From Dactylosporangium roseum (lineage in GTDB: Bacteria > Actinomycetota > Actinomycetes > Mycobacteriales > Micromonosporaceae), in assembly GCF_025264685.1 (NCBI RefSeq), contig NZ_CP073721.1, positions 3,835,001 through 3,899,000 of the forward strand: DNA of 64,000 nt, in the 5' to 3' direction. The notes below the pieces were generated by a model. That model saw only the letters and a list, made by a program, of their open reading frames with translations. It had not been told where the DNA came from and ran no database searches. Position numbers and translations under genes: made by a program. This document shows positions 37,180 through 47,771 of the stretch, piece after piece. Within the stretch, counting starts at the first letter, position 1, and the number at the start of each line of letters is the position of its first letter.

Positions 37180-37644
37180 TCAGCCCGCGAAGTCCTCCGG
37201 ACGGACCTGCTCCAGGAACTCGCGGAACTTCTCGACCTCGTCCTCCTGCTCGTCCGGGATGACGATGGCGGCCTCGGTGAGGACCTGGTCCGCGCAGCGG
37301 ATCGGGGCGCCGACCCGCAGCGCCAGCGCTATCGAGTCACTCGGACGGGCGGAGACCCGCACGTTGTCGCCGATGACCAGCTCCGCGTAGAAGATGTTGT
37401 CGCGCATCTCCACGATCTCGACGGCGCGCAGCGGCGCTTTCAGGGCCGCCAGCATGTCCCGCATGAGATCGTGGGTGAGCGGCCGGGCGGGCTTGACCCC
37501 CTGCTGCTCATAGGCGATCGCGGTCGCCTCCACCGCACCGATCCAGATCGGCAGGTAGCGGTCGCCGTCGACCTCCTTGAGCAACACGATGGGCTGATTG
37601 GTAGGCAGCTCCACACGAACCCCGACCACATTCAGCTCTCGCAC
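37180..37644 (-). CDS. DUF151 bifunctional nuclease family protein (Rv1829-like)
   Basis: 154 residues. DUF151 core: QPIVLLKEVDGDRYLPIWIG, cited in parts as LKEVDGDRYLPIWIG, then RPLTHDLMRDMLAAL and VSARPSDSIALALRVGAPI. The family has reported RNase and DNase activity, with a structure unlike classical nucleases. The frame extends further upstream, but GTG 37644 with GGAGG 5 nt before it is chosen. The acidic C-terminal tail (DEQEDEVEKFREFLE) is typical. It sits between two MerR genes in the conserved actinobacterial order. Confidence 0.93.
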   Translation of the reverse strand: MRELNVVGVRVELPTNQPIVLLKEVDGDRYLPIWIGAVEATAIAYEQQGVKPARPLTHDLMRDMLAALKAPLRAVEIVEMRDNIFYAELVIGDNVRVSARPSDSIALALRVGAPIRCADQVLTEAAIVIPDEQEDEVEKFREFLEQVRPEDFAG

Positions 37645-37757
37645 TGCCGCCTCCGTGTCGACTTGCCTCTCCCTGCACGTTACACGGACCGGGCGGCAGT
37701 CGTGCCACTCGCGAGGCCGCTCCGATGCGCCCAGTGGCGAAGATCGCCCGCCGTCCG

Positions 37758-37773
37758 GCCGGTGTTCACCGGC
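37758..37773 (-). terminator. Possible weak hairpin downstream of ftsR
   Basis: GCCGGTG and CACCGGC (7-bp arms, 2-nt centre) lie about 30 bp beyond the ftsR stop, inside a second set of 7-bp arms (GTCCGGC/GCCGGAC). It is a candidate terminator only. Confidence 0.3.
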
Positions 37774-37803
37774 TTCCCCGCCGGACTTCACGCCACCAAT
37801 GGG

Positions 37804-38514
37804 TCATTTGCCCAGGATTTCGCGGAGCCCGGCGCGGACCAGCGCGGCATGCACCCGCTGGGTGAGCGCGGCGAGCTCGTGGACCGTGTCGGCGGCCCGG
37901 GCCCGGCCCGCCGGCCCGCTCTGCCGGGTCAGCGGCGCGACGAGCTGGTTGAACAGGCCGATCTCGCGGTCGGCGGCGGCCCGGTAGGCCCGGAGGTGCC
38001 GGGGCTCGACGCCGAACTCGGCGAGCCGGGCCGCGGCCGTGGCGACCTCGAGCGCGTCGGCGTCGTAGCCGTTGCGGGCCCGGATGAGGCCGTGCTCCTC
38101 CAGGGACTTGAGCAGCACGTCGTCGACGCCGGACCGCTCCAGCAACTCGTCGCGGGTGAGGCGCACGTCGACCGCGGGCGCGGCCGGCTGCGGCGCGACC
38201 TCGGTGAGCGGCTCCCGCATCGTCGCCAGGTGCTCACGAATCACCCGCAGGGGGAGATACTGGTCGCGCTGCGCGGTCAGGACATAGCGCAGCCGGGCGA
38301 CGTCGGTCCAGGTGTACTTGCGGTAGCCGGCCGGCGTGCGGCGCGGCTCGACGAGGCCTTCCGCCTCCAGGAACCGCAGCTTCGAGATGGTGATGTCGGG
38401 GAAGTCGCCGCGCAACTGCCCGAGCACCTCACCGATGCTCATGAGACGCTCGCCCCGGGTGACCTCGTCACCCGGGGTCGCATGATTCCAGGCGGCCGCC
38501 GACGCCCCTGTCAT
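37804..38514 (-). CDS. ftsR: MerR-family cell-division regulator FtsR (Rv1828-like)
   Basis: 236 residues. The N-terminal MerR helix-turn-helix shows SIGEVLGQLRGDFPDITISKLRFLEAEGLV, cited in parts as DITISKLRFLEAEGL, and RRTPAGYRKYTWTDVARLRYVL. The C-terminal half (about 125-236) is an all-helical effector-like domain (LLERSGVDDVLLKSLEEHGLI). Homologues in Corynebacterium and Mycobacterium regulate ftsZ. ATG 38514 lies 4 nt beyond the garA stop, so garA-ftsR form an operon. The frame extends into garA, but those codons are out of family. Confidence 0.93.
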   Translation of the reverse strand: MTGASAAAWNHATPGDEVTRGERLMSIGEVLGQLRGDFPDITISKLRFLEAEGLVEPRRTPAGYRKYTWTDVARLRYVLTAQRDQYLPLRVIREHLATMREPLTEVAPQPAAPAVDVRLTRDELLERSGVDDVLLKSLEEHGLIRARNGYDADALEVATAAARLAEFGVEPRHLRAYRAAADREIGLFNQLVAPLTRQSGPAGRARAADTVHELAALTQRVHAALVRAGLREILGK

Positions 38515-38518
38515 CGCC

Positions 38519-38959
38519 TCAGCTCTCGTCGGGGCGCGGTCCTGCCACGAATACGAGGCGGAACTTGCCGATCTGGACCTCATCGCCATTGCTCAGCGTC
38601 GCCGCCTCGACCCGCTCGCGGTTGACGTAGGTGCCGTTGAGGCTGCCCACGTCGCGAACCGTGAACGTGCCGCCCTCGCGGTGGAACTCGGCGTGCCGCC
38701 GGGAGACGGTGACGTCGTCGAGGAAGATGTCACTGTCGGGGTGGCGGCCGCTCGTCGTCACGTCGTGGTCGAGCAGGAACCGGGCGCCGGCGTTGGGCCC
38801 GCGGCGGACCGCGAGGAGCGCGGTGCCCGGTGGCAGGGAGCCCGACACGCGGGTGGGCACCACGTCGGTGTCCGGCCCCTCGATGGCATCCTCAATGGCG
38901 CCAAGGTTGAGCGTGGACGTGACGTCGAGCGGGGGAAACTCGTCGTCTGGGCGCGTCAT
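38519..38959 (-). CDS. garA: FHA-domain signalling protein GarA
   Basis: 146 residues. The C-terminal FHA domain (about 45-140) has the phosphothreonine-binding residues in TTSGRHPDSDIFLDDVTVSRRHAEF (cited as SGRHPDSDIFLDD and VSRRHAEF) and SLNGTYVN. The N-terminal tail contains DVTSTLNLG, the position of the PknB/PknG phosphorylation motif of mycobacterial GarA, here with Thr-Ser-Thr in place of Thr-Thr. Unphosphorylated GarA binds and controls 2-oxoglutarate dehydrogenase and glutamate dehydrogenase. The promoter is at 39070-39099. Confidence 0.94.
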   Translation of the reverse strand: MTRPDDEFPPLDVTSTLNLGAIEDAIEGPDTDVVPTRVSGSLPPGTALLAVRRGPNAGARFLLDHDVTTSGRHPDSDIFLDDVTVSRRHAEFHREGGTFTVRDVGSLNGTYVNRERVEAATLSNGDEVQIGKFRLVFVAGPRPDES

Positions 38960-39056
38960 CGAACCACCTCACGGTCGGTCTTCACGGGTGTCTTCCGATG
39001 CGACAGGGGGTGTGCGCGCGGCCGGCTGCCGCGGCACCGATGTCAAGAACACATAC

Positions 39057-39101
39057 GGTTGACTGAGCGAGCCTAGTCACGCCCGAAATATCGGGTCAAC
39101 C
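39057..39101 (-). promoter_or_regulatory. garA promoter framed by an inverted repeat
   Basis: On the minus strand TTGACC (39099-39094) and TAGGCT (39075-39070) are spaced by 18 bp, a good housekeeping-type promoter. GGTTGAC and GTCAACC, inverted 7-mers at 39101-39095 and 39063-39057, enclose it; the first overlaps the -35. A regulator, perhaps FtsR itself, could bind both (inference). Start codon follows about 100 nt later. Confidence 0.65.
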
Positions 39102-39144
39102 GGACGCGCGGTCGCCGCCCACCGTATTCCCTGTCACTTGCCAC

Positions 39145-39528
39145 TTACGCTGCTTCGGTCAGCTCGCGATAGGCGGCCGCGTCGAGCAGGCCGTCGACCG
39201 CGGACGGGTCGTCGGCCTTGAGCCGCACGAGCCAGCCGTCGCCGTACGGATCCGAGTTGAGCAGCTCGGGCGTGCTCTCCAGGGCCGCGTTCACGGCCAC
39301 GACCTCACCGGAGACCGGCGCGTAGATCTCCGAGACGCTCTTGGTCGACTCGATCTCGCCGAACGAGTCGCCGGCCTTGACCGTGGCGCCCACCTCGGGA
39401 AGCTGGACGAAGACGATGTCGCCGAGCGCGTCCTGGGCGAAATGGGTGATGCCGACCTTGAAGGCGCCCGCATCGGCGGGTGCGAGCCACTCGTGCTCGG
39501 CCGTGTAACGCAGATCCTCGGGAATCAC
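39145..39528 (-). CDS. gcvH: Glycine cleavage system H protein
   Basis: 127 residues, lipoyl-carrier fold. The lipoylated Lys lies in EIESTKSVSEIYAPVSGEVV, cited as ESTKSVSEIYAPVSG, about residue 66. The N-terminus MIPEDLRYTAEHEWL is typical. H protein carries the aminomethyl group between the P, T and L proteins; gcvP is in this window at 44552. It is the last gene of the pgsA-DUF881-small basic protein-DUF881-gcvH operon, 14 nt after the preceding stop. Confidence 0.96.
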   Translation of the reverse strand: MIPEDLRYTAEHEWLAPADAGAFKVGITHFAQDALGDIVFVQLPEVGATVKAGDSFGEIESTKSVSEIYAPVSGEVVAVNAALESTPELLNSDPYGDGWLVRLKADDPSAVDGLLDAAAYRELTEAA

Positions 39529-39542
39529 GTCGGTCCTTCTTC

Positions 39543-40349
39543 TCAGGCGGGCTTCGCGTATCTCAACTCACCGGCATTGTGCAACGCGGTCACGTGCACC
39601 GGATCCGCTTCGCGCAGGGAAACCGTACCGCCGTGCTGCCGGACGCTGTCCACGACCCCTCCCGGGATGTTCAGCGCCGTCCGCATGGTGTCAGGTCCGC
39701 CGATGACCATGATCGTATACGGTGCGGTGAGATTCGACCCGTCGACCACCAGCCGGCCGTCGTCCCCGTCGACGAAGTACGTCGACGCGACGATCCGCAC
39801 CGCTGCGCCGTTGGCGCCGTTGACCTGCATCGCCTCGGCTCCGGCACCGCGCAGTTCCTGCACCGCGTCGAGGATCGTCTCGGACTTGATCCGCTCGGTG
39901 CCGGGTGTGAAGCCGATCTCCAGCCCGGGCCCTTCCGCGGGCCGGGTCCCGGCGAGGATGCCCAGCTCGTCGGCGCGCTTGCGGGCCTCGGCGAGGGCGG
40001 CGTCGCGGCTCTGGGCGCCGGAGTCGAGCTGGCGGCGGGTCTCCTCGAGGTCGTTGATCTCGCGCCGGAGGCGGTCCTGCTGGGCGTCGAGATCGGACAG
40101 GATGCGGACCAGGTCCTCGGGGCGGGCGGAGGTGAGCTCGGCGTCGGAGTCGCTCGCCTTGAACTGCACGACGAGCGCGAACCCCAGCAGGGCCAGCAGC
40201 GCCGCGATGACGACGTCGGCGGGGACCGCCCGCCCGCGCGATCTCGGCGTGGCGGTCCCCGAGGTCGCCGGCGGGTCCGACTCGTCCGGGACCGCGCCGC
40301 CGAGATCGCGCGGGTGCCGGGGGCCCGGCGGCGGCGGGGTGGCGGTCAT
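39543..40349 (-). CDS. DUF881 membrane protein (Rv1825-like)
   Basis: 268 residues. A Pro-rich cytoplasmic N-terminus of about 42 residues, one membrane helix (about 43-62, ADVVIAALLALLGFALVV), a coiled coil (about 70-115, DLVRILSDLDAQQDRLRREI and onward) and an extracellular DUF881 domain. The latter resembles the periplasmic DivIC/PilO-like arrangement, with AMQVNGANGAAVRI and APYTIMVIGGPDTM. Its role is unknown; Rv1823-Rv1825 homologues are linked to envelope and division functions. ATG overlaps the upstream stop (ATGA). A 17-bp palindrome lies inside its N-terminal codons. Confidence 0.9.
   Translation of the reverse strand: MTATPPPPGPRHPRDLGGAVPDESDPPATSGTATPRSRGRAVPADVVIAALLALLGFALVVQFKASDSDAELTSARPEDLVRILSDLDAQQDRLRREINDLEETRRQLDSGAQSRDAALAEARKRADELGILAGTRPAEGPGLEIGFTPGTERIKSETILDAVQELRGAGAEAMQVNGANGAAVRIVASTYFVDGDDGRLVVDGSNLTAPYTIMVIGGPDTMRTALNIPGGVVDSVRQHGGTVSLREADPVHVTALHNAGELRYAKPA
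40233..40314. repeat. Perfect 17-bp inverted repeat within the DUF881 coding sequence
   Basis: CCCGCGCGATCTCGGCG at 40233-40249 and its exact complement at 40298-40314. Inside them GCGGTCCC (40252-40259) and GGGACCGC (40288-40295) pair as well, so about 25 bp can stack into one hairpin. The element spans the low-complexity N-terminal codons upstream of the membrane helix. Confidence 0.85.
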
Positions 40350-40678
40350 GCGCGGAACAGGTGCCGGCGGATGGCGGCCACGTTGCCGAAGATGCGCACG
40401 CCCAGGACGACCACGACGCCGGTCGAGAGCTGACCGCCCACGCCCAGTTGGTCGCCGAGATAGACGATGAGCCCCGCCACCAGCACGTTCGACACGAACG
40501 AGACGACGAACTGCTTGTCGTCGAAGATGCCGTCCAGCTTGGCGCGCACCCCGCCGAACACCGCGTCGAGCGCCGCCACCACGGCGATCGGCAGGTACGG
40601 CTGCAGGCCGAGCGGGACCGTGGGCTCCAGGAAGATGCCGGCCGCCACCCCGATGGCGAGGGCGATTACGGCGATCAT
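40346..40678 (-). CDS. Small basic membrane protein (DUF1290 / Sbp, Rv1824-like)
   Basis: 110 residues with three hydrophobic segments: an N-terminal AVIALAIGVAAGIFL, a middle YLPIAVVAALDAVFGGVRA and a C-terminal VVVVLGVRIFGNVAAIRRHLF. FDDKQFVVSFVSN is the family signature. Homologues lie near division or envelope genes in Gram-positive bacteria; biochemical function unknown. ATG 40678 overlaps the stop of the upstream DUF881 gene and its own stop overlaps the next start, so three genes are coupled. Confidence 0.93.
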   Translation of the reverse strand: MIAVIALAIGVAAGIFLEPTVPLGLQPYLPIAVVAALDAVFGGVRAKLDGIFDDKQFVVSFVSNVLVAGLIVYLGDQLGVGGQLSTGVVVVLGVRIFGNVAAIRRHLFRA

Positions 40679-41502
40679 CGGGGACCTCCAGAGGGAGACG
40701 GGGACGGCGGACGGGCGTACCGCAGCGGCGGCTCGGGTGCGGCGGCCAGCACCAGGCCCGTGCGTTTCTTCACGCTGAACTGCATGCGGTACGAGTCGAC
40801 GTACCGCTTGAACCGCTTGGCCGTCGGCGACTTCTCGAACGTGGCGGCGAGCTCGCCCGGCCCGATGGCGGCCACCTCGTACGGGCTGGTGACGGGCTTG
40901 AAGTCGACCAGGATCACGCCGCCGGCGGCGCGGATCGTGCTGGTCGAGGTGAGCCGCTGGCCGTTGATCGCGATCGCCTCGGCGCCGCTCAGCCACAGCC
41001 CGTTGGCGATGTCCTGGAGGTCCCGGTCGAGGACCAGGCCGAGGTTCTCCTCGTCGGTCTCGCCGGTGACCGGGTCGACCTTCGGCGGTGCGTCGACGAC
41101 CCGGACGACCGCACCGTCCCCGGTGACCCTGCCGGTGCCGGCGCCGGCGGCCAGCCGGCGGAGGTGGCCGGCACTGTCGCTGTCCGCGAGCGCGTCGTCA
41201 CGCGCCTGGTCGACCTGCGCGCGCAACGCTTCGGCGCGCCGCTGCAGGTCGTCGGTGGTTTTCTGGCGCGACCGCAGGTCGGCGACCAGGTCGGCCCGGG
41301 CCCGGCCGGCGCTCGGCGCCTCGGCGACCACCTGGTGGTAGGCCACCGCGAGCAGGAACCCCGTCGCGGCGAGTACCACCGCCCGCGCCCAGCGGCCCCA
41401 CCTGGCGGGCGGCTCGCCGGACGCGGCCGCGGCCGCGTATCCGGGATCGAGTGGTGCGCGGAACAGCTCGGCCAGCAGGTCGTCGCGGCGAGCCGAGGTC
41501 AC
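40675..41502 (-). CDS. DUF881 membrane protein (Rv1823-like)
   Basis: 275 residues: cytoplasmic N-terminus with a DDLLAELFRAPLDPGYA element, one membrane helix (about 45-62), a coiled coil (RSRQKTTDDLQRRAEALRAQVDQ region, about 75-105) and an extracellular DUF881 domain with AEAIAINGQRLTSTS and SPYEVAAIGP. It is a paralogue of the DUF881 gene two genes downstream. The frame is open upstream, but GTG 41502 overlapping the pgsA stop (GTGA) is chosen as the coupled start. Confidence 0.9.
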   Translation of the reverse strand: MTSARRDDLLAELFRAPLDPGYAAAAASGEPPARWGRWARAVVLAATGFLLAVAYHQVVAEAPSAGRARADLVADLRSRQKTTDDLQRRAEALRAQVDQARDDALADSDSAGHLRRLAAGAGTGRVTGDGAVVRVVDAPPKVDPVTGETDEENLGLVLDRDLQDIANGLWLSGAEAIAINGQRLTSTSTIRAAGGVILVDFKPVTSPYEVAAIGPGELAATFEKSPTAKRFKRYVDSYRMQFSVKKRTGLVLAAAPEPPLRYARPPSPSPSGGPR

Positions 41503-42095
41503 GGTGCGTCGGCGGCTTCCGCGCGACCGGCCCGCACGTGCGTCCCGGCCTGGACGAAGTAGAAGACGGCCGCCAGCCAGTACAGGACGATGCCCCACCA
41601 CAGCAGGGCCCAGCCGCTCGGCTCCGCCCAGGGCCGGGCCGCCTCGCTGTACTTCGCGAGCAGCATCATCGGGAAGCCCATGAGCAGGACGGCGGTGGCC
41701 GTCTTGCCGACGTAGTGCACCGGCGGCGGTCCGTGGCCGAGGATCCGCAGCACGACCAGGCACAACACCATGACGGCCTCACGGGCGAGCAGCGCGATCG
41801 TGAACCACCACGGCACGACGTTCTCGTACGTCAGCGCGAAGAGGGTCGCCAGGATGTACAGCCGGTCGGCGAGCGGGTCGAGCAGCTCGCCGAGGCGGCT
41901 GACCTGCTTGAGGCGCCGCGCGGCGAACCCGTCGACCCAGTCGCTCAGCCCGCCGACGACGAGCACGCCGATCGCCCAGCCGGTCGCGTCGGTGGCGAGG
42001 AAGAGATACATGAACAGGGGCACGCCGAGCAGGCGCGCGAAGCTGATGAGATTGGGGACGGTCAGGACGGGCCCGAGCCCCTGCCGGTCCACCAC
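41499..42095 (-). CDS. CDP-alcohol phosphatidyltransferase family protein (PgsA/Rv1822-like)
   Basis: 198 residues, about five membrane helices. The CDP-alcohol phosphotransferase motif is complete: DG-x2-AR in DWVDGFAARRLK, followed at the right distance by G-x3-D-x3-D in LGELLDPLAD. It makes a phosphatidyl-alcohol (phosphatidylglycerophosphate or cardiolipin type) from CDP-diacylglycerol; which one cannot be decided here. GTG 42095 is chosen because a GGGGGGAA run lies 6 nt upstream; GTG 42101 abuts that run. First gene of the operon that ends with gcvH. Confidence 0.92.
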   Translation of the reverse strand: MVDRQGLGPVLTVPNLISFARLLGVPLFMYLFLATDATGWAIGVLVVGGLSDWVDGFAARRLKQVSRLGELLDPLADRLYILATLFALTYENVVPWWFTIALLAREAVMVLCLVVLRILGHGPPPVHYVGKTATAVLLMGFPMMLLAKYSEAARPWAEPSGWALLWWGIVLYWLAAVFYFVQAGTHVRAGRAEAADAP

Positions 42096-42231
42096 GCTCA
42101 CTTCCCCCCGGCTCGCAGGTAACCGGGGGAATGCTAGCAGCACGGCAGGGTGACTCCGTGGAGGCGCAGCGGCCGCCGGAGCACCCGGCCCGATGGCGTA
42201 CGGCGCAACGAGGTCCGCGGCGCCGGCGCCG

Positions 42232-42834
42232 TCAGGCCGGCCCGTGGAGCAGCGCGAGCGTGAGGTCGCCGGCGTCCGGGTGGTACGAGTGGTCGAGCAC
42301 CCAGTGGTCGGTGATCGCCGACGCGATCCGTGCCATCGTCGCCGGGTCGACGTAGAGCTCGTCGTCCGCCCGCGCGTCCGCCGGGCGGGCCGCGCTCAGG
42401 AACGTCGCCGCGGCGGCCCGCGTGGAACTGTCGTACATGGTCTCCAGGATGTCCAGGTGGTAGCCGGGGTCGTCCGGATCCCGGAACTGGAAGATGCCGC
42501 TGGCGAAGACGTAGTCGTAGGCGCGTCGCGGGCGGAAGCCGGGGCCGGCCGGCTCGACGTGCGGCACGCCGCGGCCCGTCGCCAGTTCGACCATGCGCGG
42601 GTCGAGGTCCACGCCGGTGTAGTCGAAGGGCAGGCCGAGCGTGCGCAGGTGGAAGTAGAGATCGGCGGGGCCGCAACCCCAGTCCAGGACGGAGCCGCCG
42701 GCGAAGGCGGTGGTGCGCAGCAGGGCGTCGAAGCGGATCCGCTGCAGCTCGGCACTGCCCCAGCCGGCGACCTTCCAGGTCGGGCCGGTGAGACCGGCGT
42801 GGAACGCGAGGATCGCGGATGACCGGTCAGCCAT
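42232..42834 (-). CDS. Class I SAM-dependent methyltransferase
   Basis: 200 residues. SAM motif I is VLDWGCGPADLYFHL (about 49-63), motif II FDYTGVDLDPRMVELA, and a later motif YDYVFASGIFQFR. The start overlaps the end of the nucleotidyltransferase gene by 8 nt, so the two are translationally coupled and probably act together. The substrate is unknown; given the RlaP-like partner, a nucleic acid or nucleotide-linked target is a reasonable guess (inference). Confidence 0.88.
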   Translation of the reverse strand: MADRSSAILAFHAGLTGPTWKVAGWGSAELQRIRFDALLRTTAFAGGSVLDWGCGPADLYFHLRTLGLPFDYTGVDLDPRMVELATGRGVPHVEPAGPGFRPRRAYDYVFASGIFQFRDPDDPGYHLDILETMYDSSTRAAAATFLSAARPADARADDELYVDPATMARIASAITDHWVLDHSYHPDAGDLTLALLHGPA

Positions 42835-44329
42835 GGCCGAGACGGGTCCGGATGAGCAGCGCGTCGAGGGCCTTGCCGGCCGACGGCGCCGCCGGCAGGC
42901 GTGCGGCGGCGCGGGCGGACTCCAGCGTGCCGGTCAGCGCCCGCACGTCGGCGGCCAGCCGCTCGCGGGACACCAGGCCCTCCGGCAGGAGGCGGTGCTC
43001 GCCGGCCCGCTTCGCCTCGATCAGGTCGGGGAGGTAGGGCAGGGAGGCGAGCACGCGCAGGTCGGCCTGGATCTCGCCGGTGCGCATGAGGTGGATGCCG
43101 GTGTGCAGGACCCGCAGCGTGTAGAGGGCCGGTTTGAGCTCGCCGGTCCGCTGGAACAGCTCCCACTGGCCGGCGGCGAAGCCGAGGTAGTGCCGGGCGT
43201 GTTGCGAGGTCCGGCAGTGGCGCGACAGGGCGGTCAGCTCCTCGTGCAGCGGCGAGGTGCGCACGACCAGCGGGGAGAGGAGCTGCTCCAGGACGTAGCC
43301 GTTGGGCTTCAGCAACAGCCGGATGAACTTCGCCAGCTCCTGACTGACGACGTCGAGCTCGACGCCGGCACGCTCGCCGCCGACCTGGAGGGTGTCCGGG
43401 CCGGTGTGCAGGCCGACGACCGCGCCGAGCGGCAGCACGTGGCAGGAGCGCAGGTCGAGGTCGGAGTCGACGGAGGAGAAGCCGTAGAGGTGCGCGCCGC
43501 TGACGGTGGCGAACACGACCGGGTAGGGCAGCTCACCGACGACGTCGTCCGCCCACTCGGGCACGTCCGCCGCCCGGACGGCCGGGGGAGTGCCGACCAC
43601 GGCGGGGGAGGACGCCGGCGGGAAGGCCGGCGGCGGGAGGCCGGCCCCGCACAGCGCGTCCCGGCGGCGGGCCTCCACCAGGAACGCGTCCACCGTGGCC
43701 CGGTCCGGCTCCTCCGGGAGGGTGGTCGTGGCCGCCGCCGACCCGAGGTCCTCCTCCAGGGACGCCGCCAGCTCACCGAACGACTCCCAGGACAGCTCGC
43801 CCCGGCGGATGGCGAGCAGCTCGCCGCGCCACGGGCTGACGTCGACCAGGACCTCACCCGTGCGCAGGACGTGGGCGCCGGCGCGCAGCAGCCGCGCCAT
43901 GTGCATCGCCTGCTTCCAGCGGATCTCGCCGGTGCGCGCCCGGACCGACCGCAGTTTCGCGAGCTGGCTGCGGGCGTAGTCACCGTACGTGACGGCGGTC
44001 CGGCGGGACAGGAACGCGCCGCGGATGGCCAGCAGGTCGCGGCCCGCCTCGGCGACCGCCTCGACGAGCGGGGACCACAGGCACTCCAGCACCGTCGGGT
44101 TGGCGGCCAGCGCCAGCGAGCAGGCCCGCTCCAGCTCCCAGAAGAGCTGCTCGGGCAGGGGACCGTCGACGTGTGTGGGCGGTTTGTCCAGGTGCCAGTA
44201 GGACCCCGTCGGCGCCTGGAACACCCCCCGGCGGTCGGTGTCCGACCGCGGGCCGGCCAGCCCGTAGGCCCGGGAGCCGACGATCGCCGAATAGATCGTG
44301 TGCGACGCCACGATGGTCAGATCATGCAC
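42827..44329 (-). CDS. Tandem RlaP/YcgL-like nucleotidyltransferase protein
   Basis: About 500 residues containing two DNA-polymerase-beta-like nucleotidyltransferase units (PF10127-like). The first has IVGSRAYGLAGPRSDTDRRGVF, cited as GSRAYGLAGPRSDTDRR, near residue 15. The second has VSGAHLYGFSSVDSDLDLRS near residue 290, with Gly-Ala instead of Gly-Ser. Both keep the metal-binding D-x-D pair, and each is followed by an all-helical segment containing THxxR/QAMHMARLL-type residues. The GTG at 44329 is chosen because TAATCT (44342-44337) lies at -10 distance (leaderless). Coupled to a methyltransferase. Nucleotide and acceptor unknown. Confidence 0.83.
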   Translation of the reverse strand: MHDLTIVASHTIYSAIVGSRAYGLAGPRSDTDRRGVFQAPTGSYWHLDKPPTHVDGPLPEQLFWELERACSLALAANPTVLECLWSPLVEAVAEAGRDLLAIRGAFLSRRTAVTYGDYARSQLAKLRSVRARTGEIRWKQAMHMARLLRAGAHVLRTGEVLVDVSPWRGELLAIRRGELSWESFGELAASLEEDLGSAAATTTLPEEPDRATVDAFLVEARRRDALCGAGLPPPAFPPASSPAVVGTPPAVRAADVPEWADDVVGELPYPVVFATVSGAHLYGFSSVDSDLDLRSCHVLPLGAVVGLHTGPDTLQVGGERAGVELDVVSQELAKFIRLLLKPNGYVLEQLLSPLVVRTSPLHEELTALSRHCRTSQHARHYLGFAAGQWELFQRTGELKPALYTLRVLHTGIHLMRTGEIQADLRVLASLPYLPDLIEAKRAGEHRLLPEGLVSRERLAADVRALTGTLESARAAARLPAAPSAGKALDALLIRTRLGHG

Positions 44330-44336
44330 AGTTGGT

Positions 44337-44342
44337 AGATTA
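44337..44342 (-). promoter_or_regulatory. -10 box of the nucleotidyltransferase gene
   Basis: TAATCT on the minus strand ends 7 nt before GTG 44329, placing transcription start at or next to the start codon. A -35 is not clear. The box lies inside the only space available for the gcvP promoter, so the two divergent promoters must overlap. Confidence 0.5.
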
Positions 44343-44361
44343 GGCACGCCGGCAATACCCA

Positions 44362-44502
44362 CGCGGGAGAGATCGCCGGCCGGGCCGGCGACCACCGGCG
44401 CGGCCACGAGCAACGGCGGCGCCGAAGGGGCAAATCCTCCCCGGAACCTCTCAGGCAGAAGGACCGCGACGGGTTGGCACCTCTGGAGTCTGGCGACAGA
44501 GG
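44362..44502 (+). promoter_or_regulatory. Glycine riboswitch upstream of gcvP
   Basis: The gcvP leader holds the conserved elements of the gcvT-type aptamer: GCGGGAGAGA at the 5' side, GCCGAAGGGGCAA in the middle, then CCGGAACCTCTCAGGCAGAAGGACCG (cited as CTCTCAGGCAGAAGGACCG). A partly paired CCTCTGG/CAGAGG element follows at 44480-44502. This looks like one full aptamer with a short 3' accessory helix rather than a full tandem. It ends 49 nt before the ATG and should switch on glycine cleavage when glycine is high. Confidence 0.93.
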
Positions 44503-44551
44503 GGGAGGAGCTTCACACGGCCCCCTGTCCTCGACCCAGAAGAGTGTGGCT

Positions 44552-47386
<2,835 letters not shown>

Positions 47387-47404
47387 CGGCTACGCTGCGT
47401 GGCA

Positions 47405-47435
47405 GCCTGACCACTACGCACCGTAGTGGTCAGGC
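47405..47435. terminator. Bidirectional terminator between gcvP and the DUF5999 gene
   Basis: GCCTGACCACTACG (47405-47418) and its exact complement (47422-47435) around a CAC loop: 14-bp stem, 19 nt after the gcvP stop and overlapping the last codon of the convergent small gene. Confidence 0.85.
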
Positions 47436-47639
47436 CGCATTGACCAGCGTGTGCGGCGCGGGGCCGCGATGGGGCTCGATCACCCTGCAATCGGGCAAAA
47501 GCTCACCGGTGTCCTCGAAAACGATCACGCCATTGCACAGGAGGCTCCATCCCTGCTCGGGGAAGAAGGCGGTGACGCGGGCGGCATCGCGGTCGGTGTC
47601 GTCGGCCGAGGGGCAGGCTGGCTGGTGCTGGCAAAGCAT
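47430..47639 (-). CDS. DUF5999-family small protein
   Basis: 69 residues. It begins MLCQHQPACPSADDTDR and contains FPEQGWSLLCNGVIVFEDTGELLP, cited as GWSLLCNGVIVFEDTGELLP, ending in an EPHRGP element. This matches the short DUF5999 family found across Streptomyces and relatives, of unknown function. The conserved Cys-x-His and Cys residues could bind a metal (inference). GGAG lies 8 nt before the ATG. Its stop overlaps the terminator stem. Confidence 0.87.
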   Translation of the reverse strand: MLCQHQPACPSADDTDRDAARVTAFFPEQGWSLLCNGVIVFEDTGELLPDCRVIEPHRGPAPHTLVNAA

Positions 47640-47771
47640 CGGGGGTCTCCGATTGAGAGGTTCAGTTGGGGTCTGTGTGGTTCTTCACATGACCAGTGAT
47701 GCACGCTACTACGCCCAACGACACGATTCCGCACACGTTACGACACATTCTCGGGATAATCCACCGTTCGT

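Noticed and set aside
44362..44502. A tandem two-aptamer glycine riboswitch
   Set aside because: Only one full set of aptamer boxes is visible; the 3' element is too short for a second aptamer.
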